Both the position numbers and the translations under genes were made by a program. A model generated the notes under the pieces. The model saw only the letters and a program-made list of their open reading frames with translations. It made no database searches and was not told the origin of the DNA. Of a stretch of DNA of 64,000 bases, positions 9,476 to 20,393 are shown one piece after another. The number at the start of each line of letters is the position of its first letter. The stretch's first letter is position 1. Source of the DNA: Caecitellus pseudoparvulus (taxonomy: Eukaryota > Bigyra: Bicosoecida); the NCBI GenBank assembly GCA_965644315.1, contig CBFFRQ010000031.1, positions 248,001 through 312,000 of the forward strand, given 5' to 3'.

Positions 9476-9964
9476 ATGCTGAGCCGAGCCATCTCACTTT
9501 CTTTGGTTGCCGCGAGGCCCTTGCAGGTGGCGCCCTGGGCACGGCAAGGCAGCTTGCGCTTCGCGGCTGCTGAGCAGGCGTGGCTGGCGCCAGCCCGCTG
9601 CATGAGCAAAGCCGCTGAGGTTGTGGTGAAGACGCACAGCACGTACTGCGAGGGACTGATCCCCTTCCTGGACGCACTGTCCAAGATGCCAGGCATGCAG
9701 CGCATCATTCCTGGTCGCCTGTCCACTGCACGCGGCAGCGTGGAGCACCTGGAGCTGACTGTGCAGACTGCCACAGACAAGGGCTGGAAGTGCACCGCAC
9801 GCCGCGGGACGCAGGTGCAGGAGGTGTTCATCATCACGGAGCTGACAGCTGCAGAGGTGGAGAGTGCCATCGAGGGCACTCATGCACTGCAGGAGAAGAA
9901 GACCACGTGGCGCACACGCGAGGCACAGAAGGAGGCAGGGCAGACTCTGAAATCCACAACTTGA
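9476..9964 (+). CDS. Small organelle-targeted protein, DUF2103-like
   Basis: Single exon, 162 residues. The first ~45 residues are Arg/Ala/Ser-rich and lack acids (MLSRAISLSLVAARPLQ), typical of a mitochondrial or plastid presequence. The core (about 48-135) has KTHSTYCEGLIPFLDAL, MPGMQRIIPGRL, GWKCTARRG and QVQEVFIITELTAAEVE. This pattern resembles the small prokaryotic DUF2103 family, annotated as predicted metal-binding. The match rests on memory of the family and is tentative. The Lys/Thr-rich tail is unique. Function unknown. It diverges from LSM7 and is followed in tandem by UTP14. Confidence 0.75.
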   Translation: MLSRAISLSLVAARPLQVAPWARQGSLRFAAAEQAWLAPARCMSKAAEVVVKTHSTYCEGLIPFLDALSKMPGMQRIIPGRLSTARGSVEHLELTVQTATDKGWKCTARRGTQVQEVFIITELTAAEVESAIEGTHALQEKKTTWRTREAQKEAGQTLKSTT

Positions 9965-10197
9965 GGGTGGTGCCGCGCTTGCATGTACCCGGGGAGTTCC
10001 TGGCCCTGGCCTGCAGTGCGCCAGAGCCAGGCGGTGGCCGGCAAGCACCAGGACCAGGCGCCCCCCGCCCTGCAACGCAAGTGTGCAGTGGGAGGCACAA
10101 TTCAATCCACGGAACATTCCAACGACTACCGCCATCTGTGTGTGACAGTGGCGCGAACCAGTGGCGAGTGGGGTGCGTCTGGCACCGCAGCAGGTTT

Positions 10198-10210
10198 GCG
10201 GAAATCGATT
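10198..10210 (+). promoter_or_regulatory. Candidate promoter element GCGGAAATCGATT
   Basis: Sits 21 bases before the UTP14 start codon. The identical 13-mer occurs 21 bases before the acyltransferase start (27376-27388). Near copies lie in UTP14 intron 2 (10572-10584) and, on the opposite strand, upstream of the subtilase (57508-57518). Recurrence is seen; promoter or initiator function is inferred. Confidence 0.35.
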
Positions 10211-10230
10211 TCGACGCCCCACAGTTTGCC

Positions 10231-13200
10231 ATGCCGACCAAGGCTGGCAAGAGGGGGAAGAAGAAGGGCGGCAGCAAGAGGGGCCGCAAGCAGCTGCCAC
10301 TTGCAGCCGCTGGCAAGGAAGCGTACTCCGACTCGGAAGCGGATGAAATCGAGGCAAAGGAGCTGGCCAGGTGAGCATGCTGTGTCCTGTCTGCACATGG
10401 AGAACACGCGTGCCTGCGTGGCTCCTCGTGCACGGTTGTGGCTGCTGCCTGTGCAGGTTCGACGTGGAAACGTACGAATACGAGCCACCCAGTGACATTG
10501 AGGATGATGAGGACATTGACTCTGACGGGGTGCGTGCTTGGCTGAGGCCGAGAAGCTGGCCCCGCCGGGCAGCGGAAATTGATTTGCGATGCCCCTGCGC
10601 CGCCCTGCTCAGGCGTTCGACGAGGAGGACGAGAAGCTGTTTGGGGACCACTTTTCTGCCAAAGAGGCTCGCCAGGCCGTGAGGGATGCAGATCCCCCAG
10701 TGAGCGAGGACGAGGACGAGGACGAGCCTGGTGCGACATCCTTGCTGGACATGTTGGATGCAAGCCTGTCCAGCGGCAAAGCCAGCGCCCCTGCCAGCCG
10801 TCCGGCGACGCAGCGTAGCCAGCGGGGCAAGCAGGTAGGCAGCAGTCCACCCCATGGTGACGGTGAAGGCGAGGAGGGCGAGGGCGTGGACCTGCTCGCC
10901 ATGGTGCGTGCTATTGATGGCAAGGCGGCGCCTGCCCAGGCACCTGGCAAGCAAGCAACCCCCAAGCACTTCTGGAGCACAGTGGGCGGCGGCAAGGGAG
11001 ACAGTGAATTCGGTATCGGCGCTGGTGACACCGCTGCAGACCAGGCGAGTGGCATGCGCTCTGGCACAGCCGTCGAGGCTTCTCAAGGAGCGGCGGGTGC
11101 CACTGGGGCCGCGGCAGCTGCAGCTCAGCTGAGCCTGGCCAGCCTCCTGCGTGGCCTGGATGAGGAGAGCCAGGAGGGAGCGGGGCGCCTGAAGGGGCAG
11201 CTGGCCGCCATGGCCTCCACCGGGGGGCCCATCGCCGCCCCCGTCGGCAGTGTCACGCAGGCCCGGGCTGAGCGGGAGGTGGCGTACACGCACTCCAAGC
11301 GCTCCGCTGGCCGGTGGCAGGACGTCGTGGCTGCCAACCGCGCGGCGCCCAGCATCTCCTTCACCCACGAAGTGCGCGCCGCACTCAAAGGCGTCGTGGG
11401 CAAGCAGACAGCGGCCAGCCTGCGGGCCAAGTTCACGCCAGAGACTGAGCTGGAGGCGGAGGTGTCTGCGCTGCTGGCGGCGGCTGGCATGGAGGGGGAG
11501 GCTGCTGTGGCGGCGAGCGAGGCGACGGAGCTGGGGGAGGCCACCGTGACGCCTGCCGAGGCGGCCAAGCGGCGCAACCAGCTGGCCAAGCTGCGCGCTC
11601 TCATGTTCTACGACGAGAAGAAGAAGGCCCGCGCCAACAAGACCAAGTCACGCGCCTTCCGCAAGGTGCTCAAGCGCAAGCGCATCCGGGAGGCGGAGGC
11701 CGTCGTGGAGCGCATGAAGAGCGAGAACCCGGAGATGGCGGCGCAGCTGGAGGAGGAGGCCGCAGCTGCCCGGGCCAAGGCTCGCATCTCCCAGCGCCAC
11801 CGTGCCCGCAGCAAGTGGGTGCGCAAGGCTCTGGCCATGGGGGGCACAGAGGCCGCCACAGCTGCCTACAAGGCTGACTTGAATGCGCACTTGGCTCGGG
11901 CAGCGGAGTTGACAGCCAAGATCAACGCCAGGCCGACCCCCGAGGCGGCTGCCAAGGGCGCCGCGGGAGGGGACTCCTCTTCAGACGACGATGACAGCGA
12001 TGCCAGCAGCCTGGGCGGTGCGTGGGAGTTGAGAGAGGGCGCCGAGGCGGACGAAGCCGACGCTGCCACCTGGCGCAAGGCTGCCGCGTCCCTGCGTGCC
12101 GAGGCGGAGGACGTGTCATCTGGTGGGGAGGAGGGCCAGGGTGGCCCCGCCGCTAAGGGCCTCATGGGGCTAAAGTTCATGCAGCGCGGCGCAGCGGAGC
12201 GCAGGGCAGTTGCCAAGGCGGCCCTGCAGGAGGCGGCGGCCGATGCTGAGAAGGCGGAGCGGCGAGCTGCTCGGCGTGCCGCTGCCCGGCGGGAAGGGCG
12301 GGACCCCGACGCCTCCGGGGAGGAGGAGGGGGGCCAGGACAGTGACGCGGGGACGGGGTCGGCCCCCGGCAATGCTGCAGCGGCCGGTCGGCGATCGTTC
12401 GGCGGCTCCGGCGGCAAGGGCGCCGTGGTGACCCATGGCAGCGGCGGCCCGGGATCCGCTGCGGCGGAGGCAGCGGCAGCGCTGGGCAAGGGGCAGGGGC
12501 TGCAGGTGGGGCAGGTTGCGCGATCGGCACAGAGTCGCACCGCCGTGGCTGGCGCCATCACAGTGCCAGGCGCCAGTGGCAAGCGCAAAGCGTCCTCGTA
12601 TGTGGAGTCCTTGGCAGCAGCAGGCGGTGCGTGGCTGCAGGGTGGGGGGGAGGGTGAGGAGGGTGACAGCGGCGCGGGCGGGCCCAGTGAAGACTCCAGC
12701 AACCCCTGGCTTGTGGCGGCCAAGGGCGGCGCCGGGGCGGGCGGGGACTCTGACAGTGACGAAGGGGAGGGCTGGACAGACCTCACCGCCACCATGGCAG
12801 ACTCGGCGCGTCTGGCGTCCCGTGCAGGCATGCGGAAGGGCACCAGCTCCAGGCTTGCTGCAGCGGCCACGGCGGCAGCCACTGCTGGTCGTGGCTTGGT
12901 GGATGTGGAGGGGGCACTCGCATCCCTGGGCGGTTCTCGCAAGCGCCCAAGGTCACAGGCACCGGAACACACGACGCCGGGGACCAGCAGTGGTGAGGAA
13001 GGGGAGGAGGGGTCGGGACGCCGCAAGGCTTCCCGTGGCCCTCCCACGCAGGAGGAGCTGGTGCGGCGTGCCTTCGTGGCAGACACGTCAGGCGACGTGG
13101 AGGCGGAGCTGGAAGCAGAGAAGGAAGCCGCAGTGCAGGCAGCTCTGCCTCGGCACCTTCGTGAGGGCAAGGAGGCCAACGCCGGCTGGGGCTCCTGGAC

Positions 13201-13771
13201 CGGCCTGGGCTCGGACAAGACCAACGCCACCGCAGCTGCCAAGGCCCTCGCCCGACGCGCAGCACGCAAACGCAAACGCAGCAAGTGGCTGGGCGACGCT
13301 GCCGAGGCCCCACGGGGCACCCTGGAGGAGCGCAAGGCCGCGGCGGTGACGGCGGGCCGGGCGGCTCGCTCTGATACCGGCCTCAAGGGTGTCGTGCTGA
13401 GCCAGAAGCGTGACCGGAAGCTGGCCTCCAAGCAAGCACCCGCGGTGCCCTTCCCCTTCACCTCCGCCGAGCAGTACGAGCGGTCGCTGCGCGCACCCCT
13501 GGGCCCAGAGTGGAACACGTCGGCGGCTGTGGAGGAGGGCACTCGCCCAGAGGTGGCCTTGCGGCGCGGCATGATGGTGGCGCCCATTGCCTCCGCCAAG
13601 GTGCAGAGCAAGGGCGACGACACAGTGCTCGAGACGCTGACCACCAGCGTCTCTGTGCGGGGCGGCAATGTCCTGGCGCCACACGCCGCCCTCACCGGGA
13701 AGAAGGCCCCCAAAAAGGCCAAGAGCGGACGAGGGGCGGGGCGCAAGGGGGGTGCCAAGCGCAGGGCCTGA
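10231..13771 (+). CDS. UTP14: UTP14, small-subunit processome factor
   Basis: Exons 10231-10370, 10457-10529, 10613-13771 give 1123 residues. The N terminus is basic (MPTKAGKRGKKKGGSKRGRK), followed by acidic stretches. Utp14 signatures: the central helical run LAKLRALMFYDEKKKAR, NKTKSRAFRKVLKRKR, RHRARSKWVRKAL, and a C-terminal block AVPFPFTSAEQYERSLRAPLG with GPEWNT. The tail is Lys/Arg/Gly-rich. Utp14 activates the Dhr1/DHX37 helicase during release of U3 snoRNA from pre-40S particles in the nucleolus. Length exceeds yeast (899) and human (771) because of Ala/Gly/Glu-rich linkers. The frame stays open upstream of exon 3 to 10589, but that stretch is intron. Intron 2 contains a copy of GCGGAAATTGATT. 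Confidence 0.92.
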
Positions 13772-13911
13772 GGGCAGGCCACCCCCACCAATGCAGGCGC
13801 GGGGATTCCCACACACCACATTCCACCACCCGCCGTCTCTGTGCACTCTGCGGCATGCTTGCTGCTGCTCAGCACACTCCGTGCTCGTGCCACCCACTGC
13901 CCACGCCAGCC

Positions 13912-15298
13912 ATGCTGTCCACCGCAGCCCGTGTGGCCGCGGCGGCCCCCGCCTTGACACAGCAGGGCGTCCGGTACGTGTTGGTGTCAGGCCTAGGGGC
14001 TGCTTGTGGCGCGTGCTGAAGCTGGGCTGTGGCGCCAGGCTCAGCAGGCGCAGTGCGGAACTACTGTGCACACCAGCTTCCGCGCCAGCCCATGCTACAC
14101 ACCCACCCCTCTCCTGCACAGCGCGGCGGCTGCTTCCGGCATCATGGCAGTGCCTTCTCGAGGCATGGCTGAGTCCCTGCAGGACTGTAAGTTTGTGTGG
14201 CACCTTCACAAGCTCTGAATGTGCCACCTGCGGGAACTGCACTCGCACACACACCCTCCCTGCAGTGCGCAAGCGCATCAAGGCCACTGGCAACGTCGCC
14301 AAGCTGACTGGTGTGATGAAGATGGTGGCTTCCGCCAAGGCCCGTGCTGCCGAGGAGGCCCTCATGGCCGGGCGTCCCTTTGGCGTAAGTGGGCACTGTC
14401 GTGGCAGCCACTGGCGCAGTGCCAGCCGGGCCGCCCTTTACTGGGTGCTGGGGACTGCCGGCCTCACCTTGATCCTTGCATTCCCCACAGGAGTCCCTGA
14501 TGTCCAGCGTGTCTTACGATGACGAGAGCTACAAGGCTAAGTTTGAGGGGGAGGGCGCCGACCTGGCGGGCAAGAAGCAGCTCATCGTTGTGCTGACCAC
14601 GGACAAGGGCTTGTGCGGGTGTACGTGCCGGGGGCGCGCCTTGGTTTGCTGTGCCAGCACGTACACGCTTTCATGTCGCCTCCACCCCCCGCCTCACAGC
14701 TGTGAACTCCACCATTTCCCGCATGATCGGCGGGTACATGGACGCACAGACCAGCAAGGGGTACCAGGTGTCCCTGTTCAACCTGGGTGAGAAGGGGCGC
14801 TCCCAGATTGTGCGCATGCACCCTGAGATCACCACGATGAGTGTCGTGGACGTCTTCGACAAGGAGCCCATCTTCCCCCTGGCCGGCGCCATCGCCGAGC
14901 GCATCTGCAACCAGGACTACGACGTGCTCACCTTCGTGTACAACCGCTTCATCAACGCGGCGTCCTTCAACACGGAGTTCCGGCACTTCCCCAACCTGGC
15001 CTCGGGCAGCTCAGATGCCCTGGCTGGCTACGAGATCACCCCTGAAGATGTCTCCCCCGCCGAGACGCAGCTGAACCTGTCTGAGTTCGCCATTGGCGGA
15101 GCTCTGTTCTATCAGATGCTGGAGACACAGGCCTGCGAAATCGCCCAGCGTGTCACTGCCATGGACAACGCTTCCTCCAACGCCAAGGACATGGTGGACC
15201 GCTTCACCATCACGTACAACCGCGCACGCCAGGCACGCATCACCACGGAGCTCACGGAAATCATTTCCGGTGCCGAGTCCCTGGAGGCTGATGAGTAA
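13912..15298 (+). CDS. ATP5F1C: Mitochondrial F1-ATP synthase gamma subunit
   Basis: Five exons: 13912-13973, 14122-14186, 14266-14384, 14491-14620, 14700-15298; 324 residues. The presequence is MLSTAARVAAAAPALTQQGVR followed by Ala/Ser-rich residues. The N-terminal coiled-coil helix that acts as rotor starts ESLQDLRKRIKATGNVAKLT and continues MKMVASAKARAAEEAL. Other landmarks are LTTDKGLCG, YDVLTFVYNRF and the C-terminal helix RVTAMDNASSNAKDMVDR followed by TITYNRARQARITTELTEII. There is no regulatory cysteine insert of the chloroplast gamma type, so it is the mitochondrial subunit. It forms the central stalk that couples proton flow to ATP synthesis. Introns with GTACGT/GTAAGT donors are concentrated in the 5' half. 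Confidence 0.96.
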
Positions 15299-15317
15299 TC
15301 GGACGGCGCCGGCAGTC

Positions 15318-15327
15318 ATGCAATGCA
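15318..15327 (+). terminator. 3'-end motif ATGCAATGCA
   Basis: Begins 20 bases after the ATP synthase gamma stop codon. Same family as the motif in the convergent spacers, here downstream of a gene in tandem. Confidence 0.4.
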
Positions 15328-15510
15328 CGTCCACCACCCTGCAGGCCAGTGGCGGGAATGTGCGGGGTGGGAACCAGACCAGGTGCAGTGCAGTTCACTG
15401 CCCCACTGCTCCCACTTCATCCACACCCTCCTCTCACCAACCCTCCCCTCTCACCAACCAGCGAAATCGTGTAGGGAAGCCCCTACCTGCTTGTCTGTCC
15501 CTTTTGTTCG

Positions 15511-17567
15511 ATGTCTTCAGGACGTGCGTGCTGCAGCGCTGCCTCCACCACAGCCGAACAGCAAACTTGTTGGCTGCACCGACCAGCACCGCAGCAACCC
15601 CAGCACACACACATGCACAGCTCACAGCCCCCCGGTCATGCCCACCCACCACAGGCTACATCCCACCGCATCTCCGAGGACGCGGTGGCGCTGAGAGCTC
15701 TTCGCCTCAGGGCAAGGGGCCTGGTACCCACAGCCCGGCTCCCCGTGACAGTGCTCGTGGTACTGCCAAGGCAGCCGCAAGCGCCCCTGCCAGCAAGGAC
15801 GGCGGCTTTGACCGTGCAGCAGCTTTCAAGGGTGCTGTAGAGAGCACCCCAGACTCTGGCTACTCGTGAGTGTCGCCGCCTGTGCGTGTGGTGGTGCGGC
15901 TGTTTCACTGCCGTTCCCGTCGCGAGTTTGAAACGCCACATGCCACTTGGTGCACTTCCCCCCACACTCCCTTGCGTTCACAGTGGCGGCCACGGAGGTG
16001 GCGGCTACCGTCGTGGCGGCGGTGGTGGTGGTGGCCGTGGTGGTGGCGGCGGTGGCGGCGGTGGTGGCGGCTACTTTGATCGTGGCGGAAGCAGTGGCGG
16101 CGCCCGTTCCCACTTCGGTGGTGGCGCTGGCTCTGGCACCACCGCCCTCGGCTTCCACGGCAGCACCAAGACAGACCCGAAGCTGGAGGAAAAGATGTAC
16201 GGCAAGGCGGGTGTCACACAGGGCATCAACTTCGACGCCTACGACAAGATCGAGGTGGAGACCAGCGGCGCAGATGTGCCAGATGCGCTGGAGGAGTTCA
16301 ACGAGGAGGTGCTGGGGGAGCGCCTGTTCCAGAACATCACCCTGGCCAACTTCACCAAGCCCACGCCAGTGCAGAAGTACTCCGTGCCCATCGGCTACGT
16401 TGGCCGTGACATGATGTGCTGCGCCCAGACAGGCAGCGGCAAGACGGGCGGCTTCCTCTTCCCCACCATCGCCTCCCTGCTCAAGACAGGCAACCGGCCC
16501 AAGCCGGCAGGGTACCCTTCCCGGTGCGCCTTCCCCGCCTGCCTCATCCTGGCCCCTGTCCGTGAGCTGGCCAGCCAGATCTACGACGAGGCGCAGAAGT
16601 TCTGCTACGCCACTGGCATCGCCCCTTGCGTCGTGTACGGCGGCGCCGATGCCCGCACCCAGATGTACGCCCTGAGCCGAGGGTGCGACCTGCTGGTGGC
16701 GACGCCCGGCCGCCTCATCGACATGGTGCAGCGTGGCAAGGTGTCCCTGGCCAACGTGCAGTTCTTCGTGCTGGACGAGGCCGACCGCATGCTGGACTTG
16801 GGCTTCGAGCCTGACATCCGCCACATCGTGGACGGCATGGACATGTCCAAGGAGCGCCAGTGCTTCATGTTCTCGGCCACCTTCCCCAAGCAGATCCAGC
16901 GCTTGGCCATGGACTTCCTGGACGACTACATCTTCGTGGCAGTGGGGCGTGTCGGCTCAGCTGGCTCCAACATCACCCAGTCGCTGGAGTACGTCGAGAA
17001 CCGGGACAAGACCGCGACCCTCATCCGGCACCTGAACAAGGTGGAAGGTGGCCTCATCCTCGTCTTCGTCGAGCGCAAGCGTGACGCTGATGCCCTGGAG
17101 TACGACCTCATGAATGCCCAGTTCCCCGCCATCGCCATTCATGGTGACCGCACCCAGCGCGAGCGTGAGATCGCACTGGCTGCATTCAAGGAGGGTGCCC
17201 GACCCATCCTGGTCGCGACAGACGTCGCGGCACGTGGTTTGGACATCGGCAACGTCACGCACGTGTACAACTACGACATGCCCAACAACATCGACGACTA
17301 CGTGCACCGCATCGGGCGCACGGGGCGCGCCGGGAACACCGGCACTGCCGTCTCGTTCCTGAACGGCAAGAACTCGAACTTGGCGCGTGACCTGACAGAC
17401 CTCCTCCACGAGGCCAAGCAAGACGTTCCGCCTTGGTTGGAGAGTCTGGCTTTCTCCGGGGGGGGCGGCCGAGGTGGCGGAGGTCGCCGTGGTGGGCGTG
17501 GTGGCCGAGGCGGTGGCGGGAAGTTCTCAGGTGGCTTTGGTGGGCGTGATATGCGCTCTGAGTTCAC

Positions 17568-17605
<38 letters not shown>

Positions 17606-17769
17606 GTGGTGGTCGAAGCGGTGGCGGTGGCCGGAGTGGCGGTGGTGGCGGCGGCCCAACCCGCTCTGGGGCCACTCGCTCTGGCCCCACTCGCTCGGCA
17701 CGCGGCGGCTTCCGCTCTGGCGGCACGACTGCCAAGCGCACAGTTGCCCGTGATAGCAGTGCCTGGTAG
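15511..17769 (+). CDS. DED1: DEAD-box helicase DED1/DDX3
   Basis: Exons 15511-15523 (13 nt), 15655-15865, 15984-17769 give 669 residues. The first splice creates MSSGRYIPPHLRGRGG, matching the conserved RYIPPHLR eIF4E/RNA-export motif of DDX3, which strongly supports the tiny first exon. Helicase core: ANFTKPTPVQKYSVP, AQTGSGKTGGFLFP, APVRELASQIYDEA, TPGRLIDM, VLDEADRMLDLGFEPDIR, FSATFPKQIQ, TDVAARGLDIGNV, YVHRIGRTGRAGNTG. Gly/Arg-rich RGG tracts flank the core on both sides, including a run of GGC codons near 17566-17610. DED1/DDX3 unwinds mRNA 5' leaders for translation initiation and partitions into stress granules. It converges on the SAM carrier, with two 3' motifs in the 89-base spacer. 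Confidence 0.97.
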
Positions 17770-17825
17770 GCGGCATGACCACCTTGCCCCCGCAGCTGCC
17801 ACGGCACACCCAGCGTGACAGGGAC

Positions 17826-17861
17826 TGAATGCACTCCCCGCAGCACCGACACATGCATTCA
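17826..17861. terminator. Paired 3'-end motifs TGAATGCA and ATGCATTCA
   Basis: Two half-palindromes (17826-17833 and 17853-17861), facing opposite ways, in the 89-base spacer between the DED1 and SAM-carrier stop codons. The second overlaps the carrier's TGA. Confidence 0.45.
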
Positions 17862-18829
17862 CTCGGGTTTGGCGGTGAGGCGCCTGCGGAACTCCTCGAA
17901 GGAGCCGATGAAGATGGCGCCGCCGAGGCTGATCCACATGACCCTGGGCACGATGCCGGAGAAGAGCGCAGCGACGCCCTCCTCCCGCGCCACTGTCGTC
18001 AGGCCGTGCCACACGCCGGTGTAGGCTCTGGAGGTGCCCTGCGTCATCAGACGGGTCTTCACAACGTCCAGTGGCGTCGTGACGGCGGCTGAGCAGCCCC
18101 CTGCGATGCTTCCCAAGATGGCGTTCTCCCACAGCACGAGGTCCCGACCACCTCGTGCCTTGCGCGCCTTGCCCTTCATCCACTCGTACAGCATGAACTG
18201 GGCTGCATCGAAAGGCACTTCGCGCAGCACCGTGGAGAAGTACCCTGAGCACAGGCAGAGGTGGCGAGAAGCGCGTGCCGTGCTCAGCAGGGCAAAGCGT
18301 GCAGCACGAAGCGACGTGCCCACGCACCAGCGTACAGTCCAGCGACACCTTGGTTGCGCAGAATCGTCTTTGCTGCTGTCAGGGACGACGAGTGCATGCC
18401 TGCTTGCATCTGCTGCTTCACGACTTCAAACGGGTTGCGCACAGCCACCACGGCGACGTCAGCCATGGCAGCTGCGAGCCCATGCACCAGTCCAGCGGCA
18501 GCAGCGCTGTCCCCGCCAGCGAGCGGCGCCAGCAGGGACTTGCTGCCACTATACGCGGTCCAGAAGGTGGCCGCTCCCGGGAACGAGCCCAGCATGGCCG
18601 ACAGCAGCCCTGTGAGATGCGGGAGGGTGAGCGGAAAATGGTGCTGCCTGGCATATTCCGCCACCGCTCATTCCGCTGCCTCACCTGAGAACAGTGAATT
18701 CTTGTTGACCTTGCCCGCCCCACCCTTCGTTTGCAGGCGAGTCTTGATGGTGTCCAGGGGGTACAACACGAAGTCCACCATCATGCCTGACGCGCCGCCC
18801 GCCAGGAAGGTGGCAGCGGCTTCATTCAT
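17859..18829 (-). CDS. SLC25A26: Mitochondrial S-adenosylmethionine carrier (SLC25A26/Pet8 type)
   Basis: Exons 18829-18685, 18609-18328, 18244-17859; 270 residues, the usual length for this short carrier. Three mitochondrial-carrier repeats each carry the P-x-[DE]-x-x-[KR] signature: YPLDTIKTRLQ, NPFEVVKQQMQ and TPLDVVKTRLM. SAM-carrier-specific features are SAMLGSFPGAATFWTAY, STVLREVPFDAAQFMLYEW and GSIAGGCSAAVTTPLDVVK. It sits in the inner mitochondrial membrane and exchanges cytosolic SAM for S-adenosylhomocysteine, supplying methylation in the matrix. Donors are GTGAGG and GTGCGT. The stop codon overlaps the 3' motif. Confidence 0.93.
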
Positions 18830-19015
18830 TGTGCTTCGCTGGCTTGCACAGCAGCTCAACGGGGGGGCAGCGGCCAGGCGCGCGCCGCGAGGAGCGGGTT
18901 AGACTACCCTGATCCCACAGTGCGTCTTGCCTGAGCTGGGCGCCCCAGGGGAGCACACGTGGAGTATTTGTTAGCTACAAAAGGAATGTGGCTGACAACG
19001 CTCAATGGGCTGGGC

Positions 19016-20218
19016 TCATTTGAGGCCTCGCTGCTCCTGGGGAATGAGCGGGTACTCCCCAGTGAACTGCTTGGTGAGGTGTGGACTGCGGTCATACTGG
19101 TGCACCACAGCGACAGGCTCCCCCCGCTGGTTTAGGACACGGCCCCACTCGTCCCGCGTCACACTGCGCATGCCCTGCACTGTGGCGATCCAGCCCTCCT
19201 CGTTGGACACCAGGTGCAGGTCGGGGATGGCCTTGCCGCCTTCAGCGTGCACGAAATAGTTGTGGAAGCCCTGGTCCACCCCATTGCGCTCACACGACCT
19301 GGGGTTGCTCTCAGCGGTGTCCCCCATCAACGTCGCGTAGGCCAGCGCCTGCTCCCACGTGCCCATGCTGGTGCCAGAGCACGAGATGACGTTGGAGGCG
19401 ACGGCAGCGAGGCCATCAGGGCCAAAGCAGTCCTTCACCCAGCCCGAGTTCCACCCGCACTGCCCGATGGTGGTGGGCTTTGCCTCCTGGAAGGCGAAGA
19501 AGCCGCGCCCCGCAGAACCCCCCAGCGCCGCCTGCATGGCGGTGAAGGGGTTCCCCTGAAACACTGTGTCGCGGCTGTCTGTGAACATGACACCCTCGTA
19601 TGGCTGGGCCCCACCAGCACCCACTTCCTTCATCCAATCCCGCATCTGCATCCAACGGTACGTGCTGGGGTGGTAGCCCGCAGCTGCGGAGGGAAGGTCG
19701 GCTTCGCTGAACTCGTGCAGCTGTACACGGTGCAGCTCAAACAGCGCCGCCAACTGCCCCTTGACGTCATCCCTGTGCACCCACAGGTGAACATCCACCC
19801 CACTGTTGGCAGGCATGTGCCGCCGAAGGCTCGCGATGAACCTGTGCGCCCACGGCAACTCGATTCCCTTGGCCAGAGCCAGTATGGCATGCTTCGGCTG
19901 TGCGGGTGGTACAAGTGGTGCAGCAGGGATGTGCGCCACGGGAACCTTATCAACAGGGGCCTTTTCTGCGTGTTCCTTCAGCTGCTGCATGTCCCCGACC
20001 ACTTGCTGCACTGAGCCCCGCAAAGCAGCCAGTTCATCTGCTTGGTGTTGCGGCACTGTCAAGTGCGACGGCACGCGCTTGAGCGCCTCAGCTTCCGCAG
20101 GAGAGCCACGCTGCAGGAAAACAGCCAGGAAAAGCGTACACAAAACTTGGAAGCAGACGATCAAGATGGTTCCGAACGAACACGCGCCCGCCCCTGCGCC
20201 ACGCGCTTTCCCTCTCAT
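19016..20218 (-). CDS. Type II membrane glycosyltransferase-like protein
   Basis: Single exon, 400 residues from ATG 20218; the frame is open further upstream to 20338, but the first ATG before a membrane anchor is the better start. Residues ~10-35 form one hydrophobic segment (CSFGTILIVCFQVLCTLFLA), so the catalytic domain would face the Golgi/ER lumen. Core motifs: GVMFTDSRDTVFQGNPF (containing the acidic DSRD that could hold a metal-nucleotide sugar), GFFAFQEAKPTTIGQCGWNS, WVKDCFG, ISCSGTSMGTWEQALAY, NGVDQGFHNYFVH and VVHQYDRSP. I know this pattern from uncharacterised glycosyltransferases of protists, plants and bacteria; donor and acceptor are unknown. It lies in tandem downstream of DDX1. 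The 186 bases past its stop hold no AATGCATT motif. Confidence 0.8.
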   Translation of the reverse strand: MRGKARGAGAGACSFGTILIVCFQVLCTLFLAVFLQRGSPAEAEALKRVPSHLTVPQHQADELAALRGSVQQVVGDMQQLKEHAEKAPVDKVPVAHIPAAPLVPPAQPKHAILALAKGIELPWAHRFIASLRRHMPANSGVDVHLWVHRDDVKGQLAALFELHRVQLHEFSEADLPSAAAGYHPSTYRWMQMRDWMKEVGAGGAQPYEGVMFTDSRDTVFQGNPFTAMQAALGGSAGRGFFAFQEAKPTTIGQCGWNSGWVKDCFGPDGLAAVASNVISCSGTSMGTWEQALAYATLMGDTAESNPRSCERNGVDQGFHNYFVHAEGGKAIPDLHLVSNEEGWIATVQGMRSVTRDEWGRVLNQRGEPVAVVHQYDRSPHLTKQFTGEYPLIPQEQRGLK

Positions 20219-20393
20219 GGCAAGCAACAGGCTCTTATTCCCGCAGGCAGCATTGCTCGCCAGATCCACCAAGCCGAGGCAAGACTCGGCAAGGGTGTTC
20301 CCACATGAGGTTCCTTGAATTTGGACATTGGCGTGCACGCGTGAATTGGGCTCTACTCACCGCCGCCTTCGCCCGAGGTCATGTCCCCCCTTG

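Noticed and set aside
10589-10612. Upstream start for UTP14 at 10589
   Set aside because: This is intron 2; splicing from 10231 recovers the basic Utp14 N terminus.
13912-15298. Chloroplast ATP synthase gamma
   Set aside because: The chloroplast-type redox Cys insert is absent and the presequence fits mitochondria.
15655-15694. DED1 N terminus through the frame reading PNSKLVGCTDQ
   Set aside because: That frame stops at 15694; direct splicing 15523 to 15655 gives the conserved RYIPPHLR motif.
17566-17620. GGC microsatellite as an independent repeat element
   Set aside because: It encodes the Gly run of the DED1 C-terminal RGG tail.
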